Below, in pieces: positions 33,926 through 42,114 of a DNA stretch of 64,000 nucleotides (position 1 is the first letter of the stretch; each line of letters begins with the position of its first letter). The notes under the pieces are model-generated. The model was given only the letters and a program-made list of their open reading frames with translations, was not told where the DNA came from and searched no databases. The stretch comes from JAXGRD01 sp040766105 (lineage in GTDB: Bacteria; Bacillota; Clostridia; Peptostreptococcales; Anaerovoracaceae), in NCBI GenBank assembly GCA_040766105.1, contig JAXGRD010000002.1:124001-188000 (forward strand). Direction: 5' to 3'. The position numbers were made by a program, and so were the translations under genes.

Positions 33926-34958
33926 TTTTACCTCCTGTTACCTGAAACGCTTGACTGATATTATCTGTTAAATACTCGATCACCGATGTGATCTCTCCAT
34001 ACTTCATTCTCGTAGGACCTACGACACCCAACTTTCCAACCAACTGGCCGTCAATATGATAGGTTGCCGTGATTAAACTGTAGTCCTTCATGGACACATC
34101 CGGGTTTTCTTCTCCAATGGTGATGAGAAGACCGTCGTCCCTGCTGATGAGCGTCTTTGTAAAGTCCTCCTTCTTGTTGATCATCTCCATAAACATCTTT
34201 GCCCTGTCAATATCATTGTACTCCGGTATGGAGAAGATATTGGTCAGACCGTCGAAGTAGAGATTGACATTCAACATATCTTCCAAAGTCTTCATGAAGT
34301 TGGGCATAATATCTCTTGCCAATACACTCATAGCCTCAATGTCCGTTTCAAAGCTCTGAATAATATCTACTGTCAATGCCTGACTTAGGGTCTTTCCCTT
34401 GTAGCTGTAAGTCATGGACTTGGACAAAATGGTGAGGGACTCTTCCTCGTAGGGAACCCTTAAGCGTAAAGTGGTGTTTGTGACCTTTCCGCTTTCAGAT
34501 ACTATCATAATCACAACTGTGTAGTCGTCCACCGGAAGGATTTTGATAAACTTCAATATCTCTTCATCCGGTCTGGGAGCCATGGCAAAGGATGTTAAGT
34601 TTGTGATTTCCGAGAGAATTTTCGCAGCATGCTCTATGGTCTTATCTAGTTCCGTAATATTTGCCTGCAATCTCTTAGAGATAGCATTCTTTTCTCTCTG
34701 GGATAGCTCCTGCTTCTTCATGATCTCGTTCACATAGAGACGATATGCCTTTCCGGAAGGCACTCTGCCTGCAGATGTGTGAGGATGGGTCAAATAGCCC
34801 ATGTCCTCCAAATCAGCCATTTCATTTCTGATGGTTGCCGCACTGACACCCAAGTCGTAGTTCTTAGAAAGTGTTCTGGAGCCTACAGGTTCAGCCGTGC
34901 TGATAAAGTCGCTGATAATCGCTTGCAAAATCTTTAGTTTTCTTTCGTTGATTTCCAA
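33912..34958 (-). CDS. hrcA: Heat-inducible transcription repressor HrcA
   Basis: 348 residues. Winged helix: LKILQAIISDFISTAEPVGSRTLSKNYDLGVSAATIRNEMADLEDMGYLTHPHTSAGRVPSGKAYRLYV, then the dimerisation part and the GAF-like domain ending GPTRMKYGEITSVIEYLTD. It binds CIRCE just upstream of its own gene and is kept active by GroEL. The operon is hrcA-grpE-dnaK-dnaJ. Confidence 0.97.
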   Translation of the reverse strand: MEINERKLKILQAIISDFISTAEPVGSRTLSKNYDLGVSAATIRNEMADLEDMGYLTHPHTSAGRVPSGKAYRLYVNEIMKKQELSQREKNAISKRLQANITELDKTIEHAAKILSEITNLTSFAMAPRPDEEILKFIKILPVDDYTVVIMIVSESGKVTNTTLRLRVPYEEESLTILSKSMTYSYKGKTLSQALTVDIIQSFETDIEAMSVLARDIMPNFMKTLEDMLNVNLYFDGLTNIFSIPEYNDIDRAKMFMEMINKKEDFTKTLISRDDGLLITIGEENPDVSMKDYSLITATYHIDGQLVGKLGVVGPTRMKYGEITSVIEYLTDNISQAFQVTGGKNDDE

Positions 34959-34984
34959 CCTGTACCTCCTCTCCTTTTATGTTG

Positions 34985-35011
34985 TTAGCACTCTTGATTG
35001 TTGAGTGCTAA
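34985..35011 (-). promoter_or_regulatory. CIRCE operator
   Basis: Perfect TTAGCACTC-N9-GAGTGCTAA, arms 34985-34993 and 35003-35011. It lies between the promoter and the hrcA start. Confidence 0.98.
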
Positions 35012-35022
35012 TCCATACTCTT

Positions 35023-35051
35023 AATTTACCACTTAGCATGTGCCATGTCAA
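35023..35051 (-). promoter_or_regulatory. hrcA operon promoter
   Basis: On the - strand TTGACA (35051-35046), 17-nt spacer, TAAATT (35028-35023). Transcription would start a few bases before CIRCE. Confidence 0.88.
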
Positions 35052-35080
35052 TGCATATTTTCCTATTTTTTCATATTTTT

Positions 35081-35890
35081 TTATTTATTTTTTGAAGAGA
35101 AAAAAACCGCAGGTTCTCGCCTTTCAGCGAACAATTCTTCCAGCTTCTGTTTATGATACAAGTAGCCGGGATCGTCAAAATACTTTGCTCCCTGGGGACA
35201 TCGTTTTTCGCAGGCACAACATTTCATGCAAATACCGGGTATATGAGATTCATCCTCATGATCGATGGCCCCCATAGGACAGATTTGGGCACAGAGATTA
35301 CAGTGGTTGCATGCATCGGTGGTTTTGGGTTTCACTTTACGAATATCTATGGAATCTCCATTTTCATACTGCGGTTTATAATGGACGCCATATGGATAAG
35401 GCGTACCGGGAACATCTATGGGAGAAGAATACTGTTCTGTTTCAACCATCTCTCTCACCTTTGTACCCAGTTCGCGGGCTGCCGAAAGATCATTTTCATC
35501 CGGTCTTCCCTTTGCCAAAATAGGAGAAAAGGAATGTTCCCCGATAAAGGCTCCCGCCGCTATGGTTCGAAACCCCCTGTTTTCCATAATATCTCTCAGT
35601 TCTATAAGTGCATCATCAAAGTTCCGATTGCCATACACTACCACAGGTATCGCCAGGGCACCGTTTCCTTCCATGGTGTTTAAGTATGGAACCAAAAGAT
35701 TGGGCACTCTGCCTGCGATGACAGGCATGCCCAAGATCACAATATCTCGACTTTGAAATACCAAAGGTTTTTCCCTGCTTGCAGGTAGTGAAAAATTCCA
35801 TGGCTCCCACTCCCTATCGAAGCCATCTGCTACTGAACTGACTATCCTCTCCGTCGTCCCCGTTCCCGTAAAATATGCTGCGTATACCAT
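35081..35890 (-). CDS. EFR1-type flavodoxin-ferredoxin fusion
   Basis: 269 residues. A flavodoxin domain (FTGTGTTERIVSSVADGF as FMN phosphate loop, GMPVIAGRVPNLLVPYL, VVYGNRNFDDALIEL) is joined to a 2x[4Fe-4S] ferredoxin (CNHCNLCAQICPMGAI, CMKCCACEKRCPQGA). Such EFR1 proteins probably pass electrons between flavin and iron-sulfur carriers; partners are unknown. It is the last gene of a close-packed run with glpK and hemW and has no clear terminator before the hrcA promoter. Confidence 0.9.
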   Translation of the reverse strand: MVYAAYFTGTGTTERIVSSVADGFDREWEPWNFSLPASREKPLVFQSRDIVILGMPVIAGRVPNLLVPYLNTMEGNGALAIPVVVYGNRNFDDALIELRDIMENRGFRTIAAGAFIGEHSFSPILAKGRPDENDLSAARELGTKVREMVETEQYSSPIDVPGTPYPYGVHYKPQYENGDSIDIRKVKPKTTDACNHCNLCAQICPMGAIDHEDESHIPGICMKCCACEKRCPQGAKYFDDPGYLYHKQKLEELFAERREPAVFFSSKNK

Positions 35891-35899
35891 TTCTCCTCC

Positions 35900-37393
35900 T
35901 TACTCCAACCAATCCAAAGATCGTTGTACGCCACGATGCCAAAGATGCAACAATCGATCTCGCTCTTCGGCATCCATGTCCGGCATGAATATCTTTACTT
36001 TCTTTAGCTTATTTTTGATGTCTTCCTGACTCTCCCAGTATCCCACTGCCAAGCCTGCCAAATAAGCCGCCCCTAAGGAAGTGGTTTCCACAGAGTCAGG
36101 CCGGACTATTTTTTGTTGCAGGATGTCGGCAAGAAACTGCATCAAGAAACCGTTCTCACTTGCACCACCATCTACACGAAAGGTTTGCATGGGTTGACCG
36201 GAATCCACAGACATGGCCTTTGCCAGATCCATGGTTTGATATGCAAGGGATTCCAATGTGGCCCTCACAATGTGTGCCTTTTTGGTTCCTCTCGTAATGC
36301 CGAAGAGAGACCCTCGGGCATAGGGGTCCCAATAGGGTGCGCCCATTCCCACCAAGGCGGGAACAAAGATGACACCGCCGGAATCTTTCACCGAGTTGGC
36401 ATATATTTCCGATTGAGGAGAATTATCAATAATTCCCAGCTCATCCCTCAGCCACTGGATTGCCGCTCCGGCAACAAATATGGAGCCTTCCAGTGCATAG
36501 TACACATCATCTCCCAGCCCCCAGGCTACAGTGGTGAGAAGTCCATTTTTTGAAAGAACCGGCTCTTCTCCGGTGTTCATCAACATGAAGCCCCCGGTAC
36601 CAAAGGTCATCTTCCCCTCCCCTTGTTCAAAACAAGTTTGACCAAAGAGGGATGCTTGTTGGTCACCTGCCGCACCACCGATGGGTACTTCCCCGCCAAA
36701 TATTCTTCCCTCTGTATATCCATATATTTCACTATTGGAAACCGGCTTAGGTAACATAGAAGAAGGAATGTCTAGAAGATCCAACAATTCCCCATCCCAA
36801 TCAAGGGAGCGGATGTTGAATATCATGGTACGAGATGCATTGGAGTAATCCGTAACATGGAGACGCCCCTCCGTCAGCTTCCAAATCAACCACGATTCAA
36901 TGGTTCCAAAGAGTAAGCGTCCTTCCTCAGCATTTTCTCTGGCGCCCGGGACATGGTCCAGTATCCATTTTATTTTGGTTCCGGAAAAATAGGAATCGGG
37001 TAGCAGGCCGGTCTTTTCCTGAATCATAGGTGCTAGACCTTGGTCTTTCAGCTCATCACAGTACTCTGCCGTCCTGCGGCACTGCCAGACGATGGCGTTG
37101 TAAATAGGTTCCCCCGTCTCCTTATCCCAAACGACGGTTGTCTCCCTTTGATTGGTAATGCCAATGACTGCTACGTTTCTGTATGTTGCGTTAATTTTGA
37201 AGAGAGCCTCCTGGGCAACACCCATTTGGGTGGACCAAATTTCCATGGGATCCTGTTCCACCCAGCCGTCCTCCGGATAATATTGCTTTACTTCCTTTTG
37301 CGCTACACTGACAACAGATCCATTTTCGTCGTAGAGAATCGCTCTACTGCTGGTTGTTCCCTGATCCAGCGCCATGACATACTTTTTCATCAT
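35900..37393 (-). CDS. glpK: Glycerol kinase
   Basis: 497 residues, FGGY family. MALDQGTTSSRAILYD at the N terminus, YYPEDGWVEQDPMEIW, GITNQRETTVVWDKETGEPIYNAIVWQCRRT, GAAGDQQASLFGQTCFEQG, MTFGTGGFMLMNTG, and DGGASENGFLMQFLADIL. The full-length sequence and these motifs are those of genuine GlpK rather than xylulo- or gluconokinase. No glycerol facilitator or glpD is near, so its role with the neighbouring genes is open. It starts 8 nt after hemW. Confidence 0.93.
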   Translation of the reverse strand: MMKKYVMALDQGTTSSRAILYDENGSVVSVAQKEVKQYYPEDGWVEQDPMEIWSTQMGVAQEALFKINATYRNVAVIGITNQRETTVVWDKETGEPIYNAIVWQCRRTAEYCDELKDQGLAPMIQEKTGLLPDSYFSGTKIKWILDHVPGARENAEEGRLLFGTIESWLIWKLTEGRLHVTDYSNASRTMIFNIRSLDWDGELLDLLDIPSSMLPKPVSNSEIYGYTEGRIFGGEVPIGGAAGDQQASLFGQTCFEQGEGKMTFGTGGFMLMNTGEEPVLSKNGLLTTVAWGLGDDVYYALEGSIFVAGAAIQWLRDELGIIDNSPQSEIYANSVKDSGGVIFVPALVGMGAPYWDPYARGSLFGITRGTKKAHIVRATLESLAYQTMDLAKAMSVDSGQPMQTFRVDGGASENGFLMQFLADILQQKIVRPDSVETTSLGAAYLAGLAVGYWESQEDIKNKLKKVKIFMPDMDAEERDRLLHLWHRGVQRSLDWLE

Positions 37394-37401
37394 TCTTCTC
37401 C

Positions 37402-38553
37402 CTATACAAACTCTGACATTATTTCATTGGAAACATCGATTCCCGCTTCCGTAAGTGCCAACCGACCCTCATCCATCACCAGAAGGCCTTCCTCTTGGTA
37501 TTGGATAAGATACGGTAATTTTTCTCTATAATACGTTGAGAATTTTGTTCCAAACCTATGTTCAAATTCCTTCATATCGATGCCCCGGGTTTTTCGCAAT
37601 CCGGTAAAGCAGTATATGCTCATAGCCTCTTCTCTCGTCTCTTCTCGAAAGCCATCCTCGTCCACAGGCCTATTTCCTTCCAATATGCTCCTGCTCCACT
37701 GATCAAAGTCAGATGTATTTTTACTTCGTTTCCCATCCATATATGAGGATGCTCCCAAGCCAACACCCAGATAATCTTCCAGAGACCAATATTTTAAATT
37801 GTGTCTGCACCTTATCTTCCCAAAGTTACTGATTTCATAGTGGTCGTAGCCGGCACCTTTTAGTTCATGGATTGCATGGTGAAACATCTTTCGATCCTCC
37901 GCTTCCGGTGGGAAATTGAGCTCTCCTCTTTTGTACCGGTCGTAGTAGGGTGTATCCTCTTCCAATTGTATGCTGTACAAGGACAGATGGTCCGGTTCCA
38001 TAGAAATGATTTCAGATAGATCCTCCTTCCACGAGGAAAAACTTTGTCCCGGCACGCCGAACATCAAATCCAGATTAATGTTATGAAAGCCGGCTTTCCT
38101 CCCGTTTTCGTATGCTCGGATGGCATCTTCCCTTTTGTGCACCCTCCCCATTCTGTAAAGAATATCGTTCCGGAGAGATTGGATGCCGATACTCAGTCGA
38201 TTGATGCCTGCATTTCCGTACTCCCGGAGCTTATCCCGTGTCAATGAATTGGGGTTGCTTTCAATGGAAACCTCAGCCCCCTTCTCTATAGGGAAACAAT
38301 GGACGACTTTGTCCATCACTCGAGATATTTCCCCTACTCCCAGCAAGGAAGGCGTACCTCCACCGATGAAAACAGAGTCACATTGATAATGGTGGGCATG
38401 CTCTCTTCCGGTAAGTTCTATTTCCTTGAGAAGATCGGATATATATTGCTCTTGGGCACCCTTATCCCAATCATCAAAAGAAAGGAAGCCGCAATAATAG
38501 CACTTCCTTTCGCAAAATGGTATATGGATATATATCCCTAACTTCTTCTTCAT
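37402..38553 (-). CDS. hemW: Radical SAM haem chaperone HemW (HemN-like)
   Basis: 383 residues. GIYIHIPFCERKCYYCGFLSF has the radical SAM CxxxCxxC; FIGGGTPSLLG, EVSIESNPNS, RLSIGIQSLRNDIL, NLDLMFGVPGQS follow. It has the C-terminal winged-helix part. The missing extra Cys of true HemN and the usual position near hrcA point to HemW, which traffics haem. In most Firmicutes hemW directly precedes hrcA; here glpK and the EFR1 gene are in between. Confidence 0.92.
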   Translation of the reverse strand: MKKKLGIYIHIPFCERKCYYCGFLSFDDWDKGAQEQYISDLLKEIELTGREHAHHYQCDSVFIGGGTPSLLGVGEISRVMDKVVHCFPIEKGAEVSIESNPNSLTRDKLREYGNAGINRLSIGIQSLRNDILYRMGRVHKREDAIRAYENGRKAGFHNINLDLMFGVPGQSFSSWKEDLSEIISMEPDHLSLYSIQLEEDTPYYDRYKRGELNFPPEAEDRKMFHHAIHELKGAGYDHYEISNFGKIRCRHNLKYWSLEDYLGVGLGASSYMDGKRSKNTSDFDQWSRSILEGNRPVDEDGFREETREEAMSIYCFTGLRKTRGIDMKEFEHRFGTKFSTYYREKLPYLIQYQEEGLLVMDEGRLALTEAGIDVSNEIMSEFV

Positions 38554-38555
38554 GT

Positions 38556-39608
38556 TTACAGCATGGCCTTCATATCTTCTTTGATGGATTGGGAGAGATA
38601 GAGTCCCTTTTTCTGTCTTTCCAAGAAGATGAGATGCTCCTTTTCTCCGGCGGTATAAATTCTCTCGTTACCGGGAGCCTTTTGAGAATTCCGCAAGGTC
38701 CTGAGGATTTCGCCCGCAATCTTTTTGAACTCATCCAAGCCGCAAAAGGCTTCCGGATCAATGACTATGAAGAAGTGACCCAAGGGATAGGGAATCTTCT
38801 TTCCGTCCGAATCAAAGCCGGACAACGCCTTTAGGAAACTTCCCGCGGAAAGAGCGGCTGAAAGAATTTCCACTACGGTTGCATAGCCGTAGCCCTTGTA
38901 TCCTCCCAATGTTTCTCCGATTCCACCGAGGGGTGTAAAGGCGGCTGTTCCGTCCTTCAGTCTCTTTAGAATCTCATCACTGTCGGTCAAGGAAGCACCG
39001 TCATTGGCGACCACCACCCCTTCCGGCGTATCCATGCCTCGACGGGCATAGTATTCTATCTTTCCCCTCTGGGTCACGGACGTGGCACAGTCCAACAGAA
39101 AGGGAAAGTCCTCATCGGTGGGAAAGCCAAAGGTGAGAGGATTTGTTCCCAGCATGTTCTCCACACCAAAGGTGGGGGCTATAGAAGGCCTGGCGTTGGT
39201 ACCGGTAATCCCAATCAGTCCCTGTCGCACTGCCTTTAAGGCATAATAGCCGGCAAACCCATAGTGAGTGGAGTTTCTGGCGGCACCCATGGCAATCCCG
39301 TATTTTCGTGCCTTCTCAATGCACATATCCATGATCTTGTTGGAAACCACCATGCCCATACCATTGTGTCCGTCCATCACCACCGTAGTGGGCGACTCTT
39401 TTACCAGTTCCATATTGGTCACCGGATTTAAAATGCCGTCATGAATTCTATCTATATATATGGGTTTCAAACGATTCATTCCATGGGAATCGAAACCGTT
39501 TTTGTCCGCTTCCAACAATACATCCGCACAGATAGCAGAGTCCTCCTCGGGAACTCCCACCTTCTGTAAAGCTTTTTCTATGAAGATCTGTAGGTCTTCA
39601 AAACTCAT
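38556..39608 (-). CDS. Ldh2/malate-ureidoglycolate-type NAD(P)-dependent dehydrogenase
   Basis: 350 residues of the Ldh2 (MDH2/YlbC/ComC) family, unrelated to classic lactate dehydrogenase. FEDLQIFIEKALQKVGVPEEDSAICADVLLEADKNGFDSHGMNRL carries the catalytic His; GMVVSNKIMDMCIEKARKYGIAMGAARNSTHYGFAGYYAL, GTNARPSIAPTFGVENMLGTNPL and YKGYGYATVVEIL are typical. Members oxidise 2-hydroxyacids such as malate, sulfolactate, ureidoglycolate or reduce imines; the specificity here is not visible. I favour ATG 39606-39608 (AGGGGAT just upstream) over codons inside the previous gene at 39632-39641. Confidence 0.88.
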   Translation of the reverse strand: MSFEDLQIFIEKALQKVGVPEEDSAICADVLLEADKNGFDSHGMNRLKPIYIDRIHDGILNPVTNMELVKESPTTVVMDGHNGMGMVVSNKIMDMCIEKARKYGIAMGAARNSTHYGFAGYYALKAVRQGLIGITGTNARPSIAPTFGVENMLGTNPLTFGFPTDEDFPFLLDCATSVTQRGKIEYYARRGMDTPEGVVVANDGASLTDSDEILKRLKDGTAAFTPLGGIGETLGGYKGYGYATVVEILSAALSAGSFLKALSGFDSDGKKIPYPLGHFFIVIDPEAFCGLDEFKKIAGEILRTLRNSQKAPGNERIYTAGEKEHLIFLERQKKGLYLSQSIKEDMKAML

Positions 39609-39631
39609 GTAATCCCCTGACAGTTTATCCA

Positions 39632-41008
39632 TTATTTCCACAGTTCTTCCTCCGTTGGCTTGATGTTATCCGGCATGAAATACGCAATTCTGGACACATT
39701 CATCAGGTGCTTGTAATCCAAATTCTCCGAAATGCTATTGTGTCCCCAAGATCCGCACCCCAAGGTATTGGTGGGTGCCAACCCATTGAAGAAACTTCCC
39801 CCTGCGCTAGTTGCGCTTACCTGATTGATGACAAATCTGGAAACGGAAAGCTCTCTTCCCGCATACTCAATGTTATCCACGTTATGGGAATGAATACAAA
39901 CGCTGTGGCCTTTTCCTTCAGATTCCAAGTTCGCCTTGGCGATTTCCACTGCTTCCTCAAAGGTCTTGTACTTATATACCGCCAGTACGGGAGCCATTTT
40001 CTCTTTTCCCAGTTGATCGATGTCGCCGGTGCCCTCTGCACATACGAGGATAACCTTGGTTCCCTGGGGAATGGAAATGCCAGCTAGGCTGGCAATGGCC
40101 TCAGGTGACTGACCAACGGAGTGACGATTGGGCTTGCCATCTTCAAAGAGAGCCTCTCGAATTTTTTCCAGCTCTTCTCCCCCGCGGATAACATAGGCAC
40201 CGTTGTCCTCAAAGGTCTTCATGATTTCATCAAAGTTCTCTTCCGGGCAGATGGCTGTCTGTTCTCCGGAGCAGATGATGCCGTAATCAAAGGTCCTACC
40301 CGTTATAATCTTAGGTACTGCTTCTTTGTAGTCATAGCCCTTGTCGATGATGCACTGTACATTGCCGGCACCTACCCCTAGGGCAGGCCTCCCTGAGCTG
40401 TACGCCGCCTTCACCAGACCGGCACCACCGGTAGCTACAACAACATCTGCATTTTCAATGAGGTTTCTCGTGTTTTCTCTGTTTTGCTCTCCTACGATTT
40501 GGATGAGGTTTTCCGGCATACCGATTTCAGCAAGGGCCTCATTCATAATTTCGACCGCCTTGGTGCTGCATTTCAACGCTCTGTGATGAGGCGTTATCAC
40601 AATGGCGTTTCCACACTTCAAAGCGAACATGGCATTGCTCATGGGTGTTACGATGGGATTGGTGCAAGGGGTTATGGCTGCAACCACACCCATTGGCTTG
40701 GCAACGGTGGTAATACCCGTTGTTTCGTCCCTCTCCAAAATTCCTCTGGACTTCTTGTCCTTGAGATTGTTCCAAATTATGCTGGGCTTGCTCTTGTTTT
40801 TCGCAATTTTGTCCGGTACATTACCCATGCCGGATTCTTCCACCGCCATTTCCGCAAGCATCTCCGCGTTATCATAGATGGCTTTACCGATGACCTTTAC
40901 CGCCAGGTCCACTTCCTCCTGGCTCTTCTGCTCAAATACTTTCTGTGCCTCACGACCCTTTTCGATGAGTCCCATGACATATTGATAGCTTTTATTATCT
41001 TCCACCAT
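39632..41008 (-). CDS. CoA-acylating aldehyde dehydrogenase (SucD/EutE-like)
   Basis: 458 residues from ATG 41008 (MVEDNKSYQYV), which has AGGAGG 6 nt upstream. Motifs: AAITPCTNPIVTPMSNAMFALKCGNAIVI for cofactor, VVATGGAGLVKAAYSSGRPALGVGAGN, the catalytic Cys in FDYGIICSGEQTAICP, and TLGCGSWGHNSISENLDYKHL near the end. The last motif and the length match C. kluyveri succinate semialdehyde dehydrogenase SucD and AdhE N-terminal domains, so the reaction is aldehyde plus CoA plus NAD+ to acyl-CoA. Substrate could be succinate semialdehyde, acetaldehyde or sulfoacetaldehyde. It has its own promoter and is followed by Ldh2 after about 23 nt. Confidence 0.9.
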   Translation of the reverse strand: MVEDNKSYQYVMGLIEKGREAQKVFEQKSQEEVDLAVKVIGKAIYDNAEMLAEMAVEESGMGNVPDKIAKNKSKPSIIWNNLKDKKSRGILERDETTGITTVAKPMGVVAAITPCTNPIVTPMSNAMFALKCGNAIVITPHHRALKCSTKAVEIMNEALAEIGMPENLIQIVGEQNRENTRNLIENADVVVATGGAGLVKAAYSSGRPALGVGAGNVQCIIDKGYDYKEAVPKIITGRTFDYGIICSGEQTAICPEENFDEIMKTFEDNGAYVIRGGEELEKIREALFEDGKPNRHSVGQSPEAIASLAGISIPQGTKVILVCAEGTGDIDQLGKEKMAPVLAVYKYKTFEEAVEIAKANLESEGKGHSVCIHSHNVDNIEYAGRELSVSRFVINQVSATSAGGSFFNGLAPTNTLGCGSWGHNSISENLDYKHLMNVSRIAYFMPDNIKPTEEELWK

Positions 41009-41048
41009 GAATATCCTCCTGATAATCTTAGTTTTATATTCCATATTT

Positions 41049-41077
41049 AATATAGCACAAAATCCATTTCTCTCCAA
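41049..41077 (-). promoter_or_regulatory. Promoter of the aldehyde dehydrogenase run
   Basis: TTGGAG (41077-41072), 17-nt spacer, TATATT (41054-41049) on the - strand, about 40 nt before ATG 41008. Moderate match only. Confidence 0.55.
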
Positions 41078-41079
41078 TA

Positions 41080-41091
41080 GATAGTACTATC
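41080..41091. promoter_or_regulatory. Perfect 12-bp palindrome between divergent promoters
   Basis: GATAGTACTATC sits 3 bp upstream of the aldehyde dehydrogenase -35 and at the expected -35 position of corA (its TATAAT is at 41108-41113). A dimeric regulator bound here would affect both genes. Confidence 0.45.
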
Positions 41092-41142
41092 CTCATGAAA
41101 ATCGGTGTATAATACTGACAAAACGATATTTGGAGGTCTCTT

Positions 41143-42057
41143 ATGCTCTACAGAATAGAAAACGAACAGCTGTTACCCATTCCCGAGAGGGAGGCTTGCT
41201 TGGAAGAATACAAGCCGGCCATTGGTGTTTACACACCCGCTGAATTTCAGGGACTGTCGGATTTTTTCTCTGTGTCAACGAAGATGATGCAGCAGTGGAA
41301 AACCGGTCCTTCCTCTTGGTATGAAAGCGGGGAACAAGTAAACTACTTTTCTCTATCACTGAGTCCCTATGACCCGGGAGATGACCCAACCCATCACGCC
41401 TTGATGGTTTATCGTCACGACCTGCTCCTTTTGGTATGCGAAGATACGGAGAAGATTTTAGACTTACTTCATCCCCTTCCCGCAGGTAATATTCCGGATT
41501 CGGGCCCTGTTCTACTGCGATTGTTGGAACATCTGGTGGTCAACGATCACGGTCTGTTGGAAATGATTGAGGAAGATATTTCCGACTTGGAAAACTCCCT
41601 GCTATTGGGGAAGAGGGACAATGTGGAAGAGATTATCACTCTGCGAAAACAACTCCTGGGGTGGAAGCGGTATTACGAAGGAATGTTGTGGATTTTGGAT
41701 GATATTCAGGAAAATGAAAACGGCCTTCTAGATGATACGACCATACGGCAATTCCACATCCACAGCAACAGAGTGGACCGCCTGTTCCACAGTGTCTTGA
41801 ATCTGCGAGACTATGTGACTCAGGTGAGAGAAAGCTATCAAGCGGAGATGGACCTACGCTTAAACAACATCATGAAGATCTTTACGGTCATCACAGCCGT
41901 CTTCCTACCCTTGACCTTGCTTGTGGGATGGTACGGCATGAACCTGAAGATGCCGGAATATAACTGGACCTTTGGCTATCCCTTCGTCGCCGGCTTGTCG
42001 ATTGTCATTCTTGCTACCTGTGTTATCTTCTTCCTACGGAACAAGTGGTTTCGCTAG
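41143..42057 (+). CDS. corA: CorA family divalent cation transporter
   Basis: 304 residues. A cytoplasmic alpha/beta domain and long helices (LLEHLVVNDHGLLEMIEEDISDLENSLL, HSNRVDRLFHSVLNLRDYVTQVRESYQAEMDLRLNNIMKI) lead to two C-terminal membrane spans; the first ends in the signature YGMN (VGWYGMNLKMPEYNW) that forms the pentamer's pore entrance. Likely Mg2+ (also Co2+ or Ni2+) uptake. It is the only + strand gene between 11.2 kb and the right edge. Promoter box TATAAT at 41108-41113; GGAGG before the ATG. Confidence 0.92.
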   Translation: MLYRIENEQLLPIPEREACLEEYKPAIGVYTPAEFQGLSDFFSVSTKMMQQWKTGPSSWYESGEQVNYFSLSLSPYDPGDDPTHHALMVYRHDLLLLVCEDTEKILDLLHPLPAGNIPDSGPVLLRLLEHLVVNDHGLLEMIEEDISDLENSLLLGKRDNVEEIITLRKQLLGWKRYYEGMLWILDDIQENENGLLDDTTIRQFHIHSNRVDRLFHSVLNLRDYVTQVRESYQAEMDLRLNNIMKIFTVITAVFLPLTLLVGWYGMNLKMPEYNWTFGYPFVAGLSIVILATCVIFFLRNKWFR

Positions 42058-42065
42058 AACATAAA

Positions 42066-42103
42066 AATGGGCTGCCCGGGATATCTCCCGAAGCAGCCCA
42101 TTT
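42066..42103. terminator. Bidirectional terminator between corA and recA
   Basis: AATGGGCTGC (42066-42075) and GCAGCCCATT (42093-42102) are exact inverted copies, with an inner CGGGA/TCCCG stem and a 4-nt loop. T-rich sequence follows on the + side (TTTCTTCT) and AT-rich on the - side (TTTTTAT), so it serves both converging genes. Confidence 0.9.
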
Positions 42104-42114
42104 CTTCTCACATA

